Part shown: positions 34,852-44,300 of the stretch, piece after piece
How the letters are laid out: every line of letters starts with the position of its first letter
Numbering within the stretch: position 1 is the first letter of the stretch
Assembly: GCF_003574735.1 (NCBI RefSeq)
Contig: NZ_QORW01000001.1
Coordinates: 434,001-498,000, forward strand
Direction of reading: 5' to 3'
DNA: 64,000 nt
Source of the DNA: Dongia deserti
GTDB taxonomy: Bacteria > Pseudomonadota > Alphaproteobacteria > Dongiales > Dongiaceae
Position numbers and translations under genes: made by a program
The notes under the pieces: model-generated
Told to the model about the DNA's origin: nothing
Database searches by the model: none
What the model saw: the letters and a program-made list of their open reading frames with translations, nothing else

Positions 34852-36042
34852 TCACTGATCAGCGACCCAGCGCTTTCGCAGCTCCGCCAACCGCCCTTCC
34901 GGGATCGCCGCCTGCACTTCGCGCATCAGGCGGTTCATCACGGCGATGTTGTGCTGAGTCAGGAGCTGCATGCCGAGCAGCTCTTCCACCTTGATCAGAT
35001 GATGCACGTAGGCGCGTGAGAAGTTGCGGCAGCAATAGCAGTCGCAAGCTTCGTCGATCGGCGCGGCATCGTCGCGGAAGCGTGCGTTCTTGAGGTTAAT
35101 GCGCTCGCCTTTGACAGCCGGCATCAGGGCCGCACCATGGCGCGCGATCCGCGTCGGCGTCACGCAATCGAAGGTGTCGATGCCCTGCGCGATGCCGGCG
35201 AAGACATCGCGGAAGCCGCCGATGCCCAGCAGATGCGTCGGGCGATGGCGGTTGAGCCGCTCCATCGCGAAGCCGACCACCTCGTCCATCTCGGCGCTGG
35301 TGCCGCCGAGCGTGCCGCCGACCGCATTGCCGAAGAACGGCCGATCGTTCACGTAGGCCGCGGCCTCGTGGCGCAGGTCCTGATACACGCCGCCCTGCAG
35401 GATGCCATAGAGCGCCTGGCGGCCGTCATGGCCGCGCTCGAACGCGGCAATGCAGCGGTCGCCCCAGCGATTGCTGAGGCGCAGCGAGCGCTCGGTATAG
35501 GTGCGGTCGGAATGGTACGGCGTACATTCATCGAACGTGACGATGAGATCGGCGCCGAGCTGGCGCTGGATGTCGATCGAGCTTTCTGGCGTCAGCAGAT
35601 GCTTGCTGCCGTCGATGTAGGAACGGAAGGCAGCGCCCTTCTCGCTGATCTTCAGCAGTGTCTTGGGCCGCGCGACGTCGCGCCGTCCCTTGATCTCGTC
35701 CGCCACAGAGCCGTGGCCCAGGCTGAAGATCTGGAAGCCGCCGGAGTCGGTCAGCATCGGCCCGTCCCAGCCCATGAAGCGATGCAGCCCGCCCATCTTC
35801 GCCACCAGATCTGCGCCTGGCTGCAGCATCAGGTGATAGGTGTTGGAGAGGATGATCTGCGTCTTCTCCTCGCGCAAAGCAGCCGGCGAGCACGCCTTCA
35901 TCGCCGCCTTGGTCGCGCAGAAGATGAAGGCGGGCGTATCCAAGGCGCCATGGGGCGTGACCAAGCGTCCCCGCCGGGCTCGCGTGCCCTGCGGGTCCTC
36001 GGCGAGGATCTCGAACGCGAAGTTGGGATAGGTGAGGCTCAC
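34852..36042 (-). CDS. tgt: tRNA-guanine(34) transglycosylase
   Basis: The enzyme (396 residues) that exchanges guanine 34 in GUN anticodons for the queuosine precursor preQ1. It has the catalytic aspartates in MLTDSGGFQIFSLG and TFDECTPYH, and the zinc site CDCYCCRN with a later histidine in YVHHLIKVEELLGM. Length and order are normal. Its ATG at 36042 overlaps the stop of the queuosine-precursor transporter gene (ATGA), so the two are coupled. Confidence 0.96.
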   Translation of the reverse strand: MSLTYPNFAFEILAEDPQGTRARRGRLVTPHGALDTPAFIFCATKAAMKACSPAALREEKTQIILSNTYHLMLQPGADLVAKMGGLHRFMGWDGPMLTDSGGFQIFSLGHGSVADEIKGRRDVARPKTLLKISEKGAAFRSYIDGSKHLLTPESSIDIQRQLGADLIVTFDECTPYHSDRTYTERSLRLSNRWGDRCIAAFERGHDGRQALYGILQGGVYQDLRHEAAAYVNDRPFFGNAVGGTLGGTSAEMDEVVGFAMERLNRHRPTHLLGIGGFRDVFAGIAQGIDTFDCVTPTRIARHGAALMPAVKGERINLKNARFRDDAAPIDEACDCYCCRNFSRAYVHHLIKVEELLGMQLLTQHNIAVMNRLMREVQAAIPEGRLAELRKRWVADQ

Positions 36043-36872
36043 GCTGCTGCCGCCACCATTGGGCCGCCATCACGCGCGTCGTAAGCACGGCGATCCTCCT
36101 CCGGCAGGAACCAGCGCGCGGCATACATCGTGGGCACTTCCAGGAGCGCCATGGCTAGGCGGATCCAATAGGTGCCAAGGATGAAGCTAAAGATGAGGGT
36201 GTCGAGATCCACCACCTGATCGTGCTGGCCCAGCAGCCAGGGGAACACCATCCAGGCGAGGGTCGAGAACACGGTATTGTCGATCAGCGCGGACACGGCG
36301 GTCGAGCCGCAGGAGCGCACCCACAGCTGGCCGCGGCCGGTCCACTTCCGGATCTTCTGGAACAGGAAGATGTCGTTGAACTGGCTGATGAGGTAAGAGC
36401 TCAAGCCCGCGATCAGCAAGGTCGCCTGCGGCAGATAGAGCGCCAGGATGTGATCGTGATTGGGCAGCGCCCAGTCCATGCCCGATTCGTGCGCTACCTC
36501 CGGCGTCATCGGCTTATAGCCCATGACAAGCAGCATCATGATCGTCATCAGCAGCATGGCCGCGAAGCCAAGCCACACCGCCTTGCGCGCCACCGGCCGG
36601 CCGTAATATTCGGTCAGCACATCGGTCGCGATATAGGTTGCGGAGAACACGACTGTGCCCAGCGGAATAGGGGCGTCATAGAAGTAGAAGCTCACCGACT
36701 TCAGCACTTGCACGTTGGCGGCAATGATGCCGACGGCGACGAAGATGAACATTCCCGCCGCGCCGAACGGGCGCAGCATCAGGGGAATGAGGCTGAAGAC
36801 AACGACCAGCTCGATCACGAGCATGGATTCGGTCGGCAGGGCGTTGAAGCCCGCCACCAGTTCGGCAAACAT
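36039..36872 (-). CDS. yhhQ: queuosine precursor transporter (YhhQ/VUT family)
   Basis: An inner-membrane transporter of 277 residues with six or seven helices. The family imports preQ0/preQ1 (or queuine), feeding Tgt. Signature stretches are ATYIATDVLTEYYGRP, GLSSYLISQFNDIF and IDNTVFSTLAW. The overlap with tgt strongly supports the role. ATG 36872 is chosen because it has a GAAGGGAG ribosome site and gives family length; the frame extends to 36935. No preQ1 riboswitch was recognisable in the 150 bp upstream. No queC-F genes are in view. Confidence 0.92.
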   Translation of the reverse strand: MFAELVAGFNALPTESMLVIELVVVFSLIPLMLRPFGAAGMFIFVAVGIIAANVQVLKSVSFYFYDAPIPLGTVVFSATYIATDVLTEYYGRPVARKAVWLGFAAMLLMTIMMLLVMGYKPMTPEVAHESGMDWALPNHDHILALYLPQATLLIAGLSSYLISQFNDIFLFQKIRKWTGRGQLWVRSCGSTAVSALIDNTVFSTLAWMVFPWLLGQHDQVVDLDTLIFSFILGTYWIRLAMALLEVPTMYAARWFLPEEDRRAYDARDGGPMVAAAA

Positions 36873-37025
36873 CTTGTGCTCCCTTCCTCGGTGACCGGGA
36901 TGACAGCCCGGGCGAGCCGAAAGGTTCTCATTCAAGTTGCGCGTTGCGCCGTCGCGCTCCGGGAGGAGCCCGGTGCGACGGCTGGTGGCCTCGGGTCCAG
37001 GCCCGCGGCGTCACCCACCCATGAC

Positions 37026-37058
37026 AAACCCGCGAAGCCGACCAGGCCGCGCGGGTTT
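37026..37058 (-). terminator. stem-loop downstream of rpmB
   Basis: AAACCCGCG (37026-37034) pairs exactly with CGCGGGTTT (37050-37058) across a 15-base loop, about 40 bp after the rpmB stop. On the minus strand the stem ends in TTTG, a weak T-run. It fits an intrinsic terminator for rpmB placed before the yhhQ leader. Confidence 0.6.
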
Positions 37059-37099
37059 CTCAAACTCTTTGCGCGCCGGCTTCAGCCGGCGAGGCGGCA

Positions 37100-37393
37100 T
37101 CAAGCGGCGGCGCGCTCGGCCGCCTTCTCGATCCGGCGCTTCAGGCGGCGGGCTTCAGCCGGCAGCTTGGCATCCGGGGTCGAGAGCAGATAGGCGTCGA
37201 GGCCGCCATTGTGCTCGATGGTGCGGATCGCATTCACGGTCAGGCGCAGCTTCACCAACTCGCCGAGCGCATCCGACAGCAGGGAGGTCACCTGCAGGTT
37301 CGGCAGGAAGCGCCGCTTCGTCTTGTTGTTGGCGTGGCTGACGTGATGGCCAGTTTGCACGCCCTTGCCGGTGATCTCGCAACGCCGGGCCAT
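37100..37393 (-). CDS. rpmB: 50S ribosomal protein L28
   Basis: A basic ribosomal protein of 97 residues. It opens with [11 protein letters not shown] and carries [17 protein letters not shown] and [21 protein letters not shown], which are typical of alphaproteobacterial L28. It appears to be a single-gene unit with its own terminator downstream; 136 bp upstream should hold its promoter. Confidence 0.97.
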   Translation of the reverse strand: MARRCEITGKGVQTGHHVSHANNKTKRRFLPNLQVTSLLSDALGELVKLRLTVNAIRTIEHNGGLDAYLLSTPDAKLPAEARRLKRRIEKAAERAAA

Positions 37394-37529
37394 GGCAAAA
37401 ATCCTTTTTCTTCAGCGACTTCGTTCAAAACAAAGGGGCCGGACAAGCGTCACCTGCCGGCCGGGTCGCGCGGGTTTTAGAGAAGGGGCGGTGCGGCGTC
37501 AAGGTGATTCCGCGGGTATGGAACCGCCG

Positions 37530-38513
37530 CTAGTCGTCCAAGCCTTTGAAAAAGCTGGAAAGCAGCGACCGCGCCGCCGCGGCTGGCGATGCCTTGCGCT
37601 GGGTTACCTTGGCCTCTAGCCGCAGCAACCGGTCCGCCAGGTCCGGGTCGGATTTCAGGCGCTCGAGCAGCCCGTCATTGACCTCCTGCCACAGCCAGTT
37701 CTTGGCCTGCTCGCTGCGGCGGGTATCGAACTCGCCGGTCTTGGCAGTCGCCTTGCGGAAGGCCTGGACCTTATCCCACACCGCCACCATGCCCTCGCTC
37801 TTGAGGGCCGAGCATTTGACCACGCTGGGCTGCCAGTCCGCATGCAAGGCATGCATCAGGCGCAGCGCGTGCGCATAGTCGGAGGCCGTCCGCTCGGCCG
37901 CGGCGGCGAGATCGCCGTCCGCCTTGTTGACGATGAGCAGGTCGGCCAGCTCCATCACGCCGCGCTTCACGCCCTGCAGGTCGTCGCCGCCGCCGGGGCT
38001 GAGCAACAACAGGAACATGTCGGTCATCTCGGCAACTGCGGTTTCCGACTGGCCGACGCCGACCGTCTCCACGATCACGACATCGAAGCCCGCCGCCTCG
38101 CACAGCAGCATCGCCTCGCGCGTGCGGCGCGCGACGCCGCCGAGCGTCTCGCCGGCGGGGCTGGGGCGGATGAATGCCTCCTTGCGCTTCGCGAGCTCCG
38201 TCATGCGCGTCTTGTCGCCCAGGATCGAGCCGCCGGAGATCTTGGAGGACGGATCGATGGCGAGCACCGCGATCTTGTGGCCCTCATCGATCAGATACTG
38301 GCCGAAGGCCTCGATGAAGGTGGATTTGCCGACGCCGGGCGGGCCGGAGATGCCGAGACGGATCGACTTGCCGGTCCTGGGCATCAGCAAATCTAGCAGC
38401 TTCTCCGCCGACGGACGGTGATCCTCGCGCCGCGATTCCACCAAGGTAATGCCGCGCGCCAGGGCGCGGCGGTCGCCCGCTCTTATCTTGTCGGCGAGCT
38501 CCTGTTCGGTCAC
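37530..38513 (-). CDS. meaB: methylmalonyl-CoA mutase-associated GTPase MeaB
   Basis: A G3E-family GTPase of 327 residues that guards methylmalonyl-CoA mutase, gating adenosylcobalamin loading and protecting the enzyme from inactivation. It has Walker A GPPGVGKST, the switch regions LAIDPSS and ETVGVGQSE, and the base motif NKADGD. Its client, the mutase gene at 46416, is on the same strand but about 8 kb away, not adjacent as in many genomes. It overlaps the end of the upstream Atm1-type ABC gene by ATGA. Confidence 0.95.
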   Translation of the reverse strand: MTEQELADKIRAGDRRALARGITLVESRREDHRPSAEKLLDLLMPRTGKSIRLGISGPPGVGKSTFIEAFGQYLIDEGHKIAVLAIDPSSKISGGSILGDKTRMTELAKRKEAFIRPSPAGETLGGVARRTREAMLLCEAAGFDVVIVETVGVGQSETAVAEMTDMFLLLLSPGGGDDLQGVKRGVMELADLLIVNKADGDLAAAAERTASDYAHALRLMHALHADWQPSVVKCSALKSEGMVAVWDKVQAFRKATAKTGEFDTRRSEQAKNWLWQEVNDGLLERLKSDPDLADRLLRLEAKVTQRKASPAAAARSLLSSFFKGLDD

Positions 38514-40420
38514 TTCGCAGCCTCAGCCGGGATCTTTGGCGGAACCTTGGGTGGCGAGGCATCGATGTCGAGCGCCTGGTCGATGCCGCGCAGCTTGCGT
38601 TCCGCAGCCTCCTGCTGACGCCACCACATGGCGGCGTAGATGCCGTCCTGCTGCAGCAATTCAGCGTGGCGGCCCCGCTCGGCGATGCGGCCGTCGGAGA
38701 GCACGATGATCTCATCCGCGTCGACGATGGTGCTGAGACGATGGGCGATGACCAGAGTCGTGCGATTGCGCGACAGCTCCTTGAGGTTGCTCTGGATCTC
38801 CCGTTCGGTCTGCGTGTCGAGGGCGGAGGTCGCCTCGTCGAACAGCAGGATCGGCGGGGATTTCAATATGGTGCGTGCGATCGCGACGCGCTGCTTCTCT
38901 CCGCCGGAGAGCTTGAGGCCGCGCTCACCGACGCGCGTCTGATAGCCGTCCGGGAGCTTTTCGATGAAGCCGGAAATCTGCGCCATCCAGGCGGCCTGTT
39001 CAATTTCGGCCTGGCTCGCGCCAGGCCTGCCATAGGCGATGTTGTATTCGACCGTGTCATTGAACAGCACGGTATCCTGCGGGACGATCCCGATGTTGGA
39101 GCGCAGGCTCTGCTGCTGCACGTCACGGATGTCCTGGCCGTCAATCCGGATATGCCCCGAGGTTACGTCATAGAAGCGGAACAGCAGGCGTGAGATGGTC
39201 GACTTTCCGGCCCCCGACGGGCCGACGATGGCGAGTGTCTTGCCGGAGGGAACGCGGAAGCTGATGGCTTTCAAGATCGGCCGCCGCGGGTCATAGCCGA
39301 ACACCACGTTGTCGAACTCGATCTCGCCCGCACTCACGCGTACCGGCGGCGCGCCGGGCTTGTCCTCAACGTCGACATCGACCCGCAGCAGGGCGAACAT
39401 TGCCTCCATGTCGATCAGCGATTGCCGGATCTCGCGATAGACCGTGCCAAGGAAGTTGAGCGGCAGATAGAGCTGGATGAGATAGGCATTGACCAGCACG
39501 AAATCGCCGATGGTCATGGTGCCGCCCACGACACCGTAGGCCGCCATGGTCATCATGACCGTGACGCCGATGGCGATGATGAAAGCCTGCCCGACATTGA
39601 GCGTGGCCAGCGACGTGCGCGACTTGACCGCCGCCCGCTCATAGGACTGCAGCGCGACATCGTAGCGCCGTGCCTCGTGCTCCTCGTTGTTGAAGTATTT
39701 GACGGTCTCGAAATTGAGCAGGGAGTCGACCGCCTTGGTGTTGGCGCTCTGGTCCGACTCGTTCATCTCGCGGCGGTACTTGATGCGCCACTCCGTGACT
39801 GCCAGCGTGTACCAGACATAGCCGCCAATGGTGACCGCCGTCGCGAGCGCGAAGCGCCAGTCGTAGAGCACCCACAGGATGCCGCAGACCATCGCGATCT
39901 CGATCAGCGTCGGCAGCACGTTGAACAGCACGAAGAACAGCAGGAACTCAATGCCCTTGGCGCCGCGCTCGATGGCGCGGGTGAGACCGCCGGTCTGCCG
40001 ATCCAGGTGGAACTTCAGCGACAGCGCATGCAAATGGCGGAAGGTCTGCAGCGCGACGTTGCGGATCGCCCGCTGTGCCACGCGGGCGAAGATGCCGTCG
40101 CGCAGTTCGGAGAAGAGCTGGGTCGCGACCCGCGCCACGCCGTAGGCGATGAGCAGGCCGATGGGGACAGCGATCGCCACTGTCGTTGCGGTGGCGGCCT
40201 GCTGCCCGACATGCGGCGACAGGGCATCCACCATGGCCTTAAACAGAATGGGGACATAGACATTGGCCAGCTTGGCGACGATCAGGCACGCCACTGCCGC
40301 CCCGACCCGCGCCCGCAGGTCCCAGCCGATGCGCGTCCACAGATGGGGCATAAGGTCCTTGACCGCCTGCCACTGCCCCACGCGTTCCTGGCCGCGCTCG
40401 GCACTTTCCTCAATTGCCAT
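38510..40420 (-). CDS. Atm1/ABCB7-type ABC half-exporter
   Basis: An inner-membrane half-transporter of 636 residues. Six helices (about 35-330) precede the ATPase domain with Walker A GPSGAGKST, signature LSGGEKQR and Walker B ILLFDEATSALD. Conserved permease text such as LSLKFHLDRQTGGLTRAIERG, KAVDSLLNFETVKYFNNE and FLGTVYREIRQSL is that of the Atm1 group, which moves glutathione-linked metal or sulfur compounds. It is translationally coupled to meaB, though a functional reason is not obvious. Confidence 0.92.
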   Translation of the reverse strand: MAIEESAERGQERVGQWQAVKDLMPHLWTRIGWDLRARVGAAVACLIVAKLANVYVPILFKAMVDALSPHVGQQAATATTVAIAVPIGLLIAYGVARVATQLFSELRDGIFARVAQRAIRNVALQTFRHLHALSLKFHLDRQTGGLTRAIERGAKGIEFLLFFVLFNVLPTLIEIAMVCGILWVLYDWRFALATAVTIGGYVWYTLAVTEWRIKYRREMNESDQSANTKAVDSLLNFETVKYFNNEEHEARRYDVALQSYERAAVKSRTSLATLNVGQAFIIAIGVTVMMTMAAYGVVGGTMTIGDFVLVNAYLIQLYLPLNFLGTVYREIRQSLIDMEAMFALLRVDVDVEDKPGAPPVRVSAGEIEFDNVVFGYDPRRPILKAISFRVPSGKTLAIVGPSGAGKSTISRLLFRFYDVTSGHIRIDGQDIRDVQQQSLRSNIGIVPQDTVLFNDTVEYNIAYGRPGASQAEIEQAAWMAQISGFIEKLPDGYQTRVGERGLKLSGGEKQRVAIARTILKSPPILLFDEATSALDTQTEREIQSNLKELSRNRTTLVIAHRLSTIVDADEIIVLSDGRIAERGRHAELLQQDGIYAAMWWRQQEAAERKLRGIDQALDIDASPPKVPPKIPAEAAK

Positions 40421-40553
40421 GGATCGTCCTGACCAACTCCCAGCTCTCCGCTTCTATGTATGGCAGGTGGTGGGGGTTTGAAAGTGCATGATTGGCAACG
40501 GGCTTATGCGCCAAGCCCCATTCAAGCCGGGCGAGCCGGTTCGGTTGGAGGGG

Positions 40554-41348
40554 TCAAACCGCTCGGGCGATCCAGATCTGTTCTTTGCCGTAGGTGGGCT
40601 GAGAGGCGGCAAAATCGGACAATTGCTCGACTGCCCGAAACCCGCAGAGCTCCAGAAGATATTCCATCTCCTGGCGCAAGGTCCAACGCAGCGCCCAAGA
40701 GGTTTCCTCAGCGGCAAGAACGGCGCCCGCCCCATCGATGGCCTCGAGGCGAAGCCGCTCGCTGACCAGCTGGCGGAAGGGGTCGTTGTTCCGCGCTATG
40801 ATGGTGCGCCGGATGCGACAACCAGTGACGGGGTCCCAGACCTCTCGTGCCTGCTCCGGCAATGGCGCCTCAGGCAGGCAAAACTCGAGACGCGGATCGA
40901 ACAGGTCGATGACGAGATGACCGCCTGGTCTCAGGTGCCGATGCATGGCGCGCAAGGCTGAGCGTTGCGTCGCCGGCTCGATCAAGTGCTGGAACGCGCG
41001 CGCCGCGATGACGATCCAGTCGAACTGCTTTCCAAGATCGAAGTCGCCCATGTTCCCGCGCACGAGATCGATGCGCGCGGCGGTCGCGGGCGGCAAGCTG
41101 GCGATCTTTCTCGCCGCAAGGTCGAGCATGGCCTGAGCAAGGTCGACGCCGGTAACGCTGCAGCCATTTTGTGCCAGCGGAATCGCGATGCGCGCCGTGC
41201 CGACGCCGAGCTCCAGAACGTTCGTGCCGAAGCGGCGCGCGCATGCGCGATAGAAATCGATGTCGCCAGTAAGCGGCCCACCACCGGCAAAGAGATCATA
41301 GGTTCGGACCGCTAGGCCGCCGGCGTAGTATTCGTTCGGGTCAATCAT
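40554..41348 (-). CDS. class I SAM-dependent methyltransferase
   Basis: A cytoplasmic Rossmann-fold methyltransferase of 264 residues. Motif I is LELGVGTARIAIPLA, the acidic motif II lies in CSVTGVDLAQAMLDLA, and motif post-I is VRGNMGDFDLG. The C-terminal half contains EMEYLLELCGFRAVEQL, common in small-molecule methyltransferases. The substrate is unknown. It follows the giant coiled-coil gene with about 24 bp between them, so the two may share a transcript. Confidence 0.88.
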   Translation of the reverse strand: MIDPNEYYAGGLAVRTYDLFAGGGPLTGDIDFYRACARRFGTNVLELGVGTARIAIPLAQNGCSVTGVDLAQAMLDLAARKIASLPPATAARIDLVRGNMGDFDLGKQFDWIVIAARAFQHLIEPATQRSALRAMHRHLRPGGHLVIDLFDPRLEFCLPEAPLPEQAREVWDPVTGCRIRRTIIARNNDPFRQLVSERLRLEAIDGAGAVLAAEETSWALRWTLRQEMEYLLELCGFRAVEQLSDFAASQPTYGKEQIWIARAV

Positions 41349-41372
41349 TCGGCGCGCATCTCTGCGCTTTCT

Positions 41373-44300
41373 TTAGTGCTCCGTCGCGCGGCCGAGGCTC
41401 CTTGACATCACGAGATACAGCTTGCCCACGTCCGCGGTGATGAAGGTCGCGCTCAAGACCGATTCGGGATCCGCCGAGGCGGAATGCTTCAGCAGGTCCT
41501 CGAACTTGGTGAGATAGCGATCGACCATGTCCTGGAACTTGTCGTCGCGCTGATAGCGCTGCTCGATTGCCGGAATGACGTAGGAATCCTTGGCCTTGAA
41601 CAGGCGCCGCGCGAAGATCGAACGATCGCCGTTGCGGTAGCGCTTCCACACGTCTTCCGGCACTTCGGAATCGAGCAGGTTGTGCATATCGAGCGCGAGG
41701 CCGTTGAGCTCGTCGATCATCACGGCCGCGACCTTCAGGAAGGCATCGCGCGTGGTGAGCGCCGTCGCCTGGCGCAGCTTATCCAGGCGATCCATCGCCG
41801 CCTGGGTCGACTTCGCGATCTCCTGGGTCTGAAGCTGGAAGCGCGCGCCGAGCTCGCTGGTGCGCTGGGTCGCGGTGTCGAGAGAAAGGCGCAGGGTGTT
41901 GGTCTGCTTGTCGAAGCTTTGCGCGACCAGCGTAGCGCGCTGGATCGCCTGCTCCGCTACCCGTGTCATGGCGGAAACGCGCTCCTCCAGCGTCACCGAA
42001 GCGGTTTGAAATTCCTTGTTGAGCTTCTGCGCGGCATCGATCAGGACCACCGAGTGCTTGCCGGACAGGTCGCTGGCAGCAGCTGCTTCCGCCTTGGCCG
42101 CCTCGGCGCTGGACTTGGCGGCGGCGGCCGCGGCCGCGAACTCCGAGATCTGGTTCTGGAGCTGCCCACGCACCGATTGGCCGAGATTGACGACCTGCTG
42201 CGAGAGCTGTGAGAGTTCCTGCAGCTGCACCTGCACCGAGGCCTTGAGGTCCTCCAGCTGTCCTCCGGCGCGCTTGGCGAGCTGGGTCAAGGCTTCGCCG
42301 CCGTCGCGGAAGCTCTGCACCACGTCCCGCGCCTGGCGGGCGCCTTCGAGGGTCGCGTTCTTCAAGGTCTGAGCCAGGTTCTCGACCGACTCGTTCAGGG
42401 TTGTGAGCTGCGCTTCGCCATCCTTCGCAACCTCACCGACCAGGCTCATGCGCTGTGTCAAGGAGTCGTTCAGATCGCTCTGCCTCAGCAGCGAACGGTC
42501 GATGACGGCGGTCAGGCTCTCGGTCTGCTGCGCAAGGCTCTGCCCGACTTCCTCGAGCCGCCGGCGTGCGACATCGGCGGCACCAGCCAGCTGTGCGGCC
42601 TGCCCCGTATGGAGCTGCGCCAGCTGGTCGGACTGGCGCGCGCCTTCGGCCGCGGCCTGGCGCAAGGTCTCGCACTGCGCCTCCACTTCCGCGCGGATGA
42701 CAGTCGTTTTGGCAGCAGCAGTCGCCGTTGCGGTGTCCAGGTCGGCGATCGACTTGCGCAGAGTCTGGTTGAGCGTGCCGGCGCCATCGGTGACGCGGGC
42801 GGAGGCTTCGATCAGCGTGGCCGCATCGTTCTTGAAGGAATTGGCGATCGCCTGTGCTTCGACTGCGATCCGCTCCGCCACCTTGCTGACGTCGTCGACC
42901 TGGGCTTTGAGGCTCTGGCGGATATCCAGCGTGGCGGCATTGGTCTTCGCGAGCGCGGCCTGTAGATCGTCGCTCTGCCGCTGCAGCGATTGCCCCAGCT
43001 CCATCGCGCGCTCGGCGGCCGCCGCGCCGGCGGTTTTCAAGCCGGCGGCGTGACGATTGATCAAGGTCTCGATCGAGCCTGCCAGATCCTCGACCTGACG
43101 CTGCAGACCGCGGCTTGCCTCGGCGGCGCGCTCGGTCAATTGCAGGCCGGCGCGGCTTGCCTCCTGCGCCTGCTTCGAGAGCGCATCGCGCATGGCGATG
43201 GCGACATCGGCCGCCTGTGCCGCCGCCTTGCCCAGGGTCACTGCCTGTGAATTGGCGGCGTCCGACAATTGCCGGCCGCGATCCACTAGGTCCTGGAACA
43301 AGGCCTTCACGCTATCGCTCTCGGTGCCGAGATTCTTGGTCGCTTCCGTCGCAGCCTGGGCGGCCACGTCCTTCAGATGCGCCGCCTGCCGCTGTGCTGC
43401 CTCTTCGAAGCTGGCGACAATGTCGGCCAGGCCCTGCTCCGTGAGCTCGGCCTGTACCTTGGCCGAGGCGCTGAGGCCGTGGGTCTGCTGCACCAGGCCG
43501 GCGGCGGTCGCGGCGATCTCCTGTGCCTGCAGCTTGAGCGCGGATTCCAGATACGCGCCGGCTTGCTTGGCCGCAGCGATCAGCTCGTCGCGCTGAGTGA
43601 TGGTCGCAACCTGCAGCTCCTTGATGCGCGCGCCGATCTGCTCGGCGGCATTGAGGAACTCGTCCGACTGCCCGCGCATCAGGTTGTGCAGCGAGGCCGC
43701 CGCCTGCTGCGCCATCTCCTGCAGCCGCGTGTTGGCCGCACTCATGGATTGCTCGAGCGACGTCGAACGCTGCTCGAGCTCATTCGTCGCCATGCGCACC
43801 GAAAGCAGGTGACGGTCCAGTTGCTCCCGCAGCCGCGCGCCGGCCTGATCGGTCGCCTCGTTCAAGCGGTCGCCGTGCGCCAGCGCCATGCTGGAGAGGT
43901 CGCCAGTGCGCCGGATCAGGCTGTCCACTACGGCGCTCAGGGCCTGGGAATGGCCGTCGAGCTGGCCGCGGAGGCTCTGCGCCGCGCGGTCGGCCGCTTC
44001 GGACAGCAAGCGGCTCTGCCCGGCCGCCGCATCGGCGAGCGCCGCGGCGCGGCGGTCGATCTCCTGCAGCGCGCTCGCGATCGAATCGCCGTAGTTGCTG
44101 ATGGCGGAGCGCCAATGCTCGGCAGCCTGCTGCTCCAGGGAGCGCATGCGCGCGCTGTGCTCGGTGAGCCGTTCGCCGAAACGGTCAGCCCCTTCGGCCG
44201 CCACCTGGTTGGCGCGCTTGGCATGCGCCTCGAGCTCTTCGCCGAGATCCTTCGTCCGTTGCTCCAGCGTCTGCACCAGCTCGCCCAGCTTGCCGTGCTG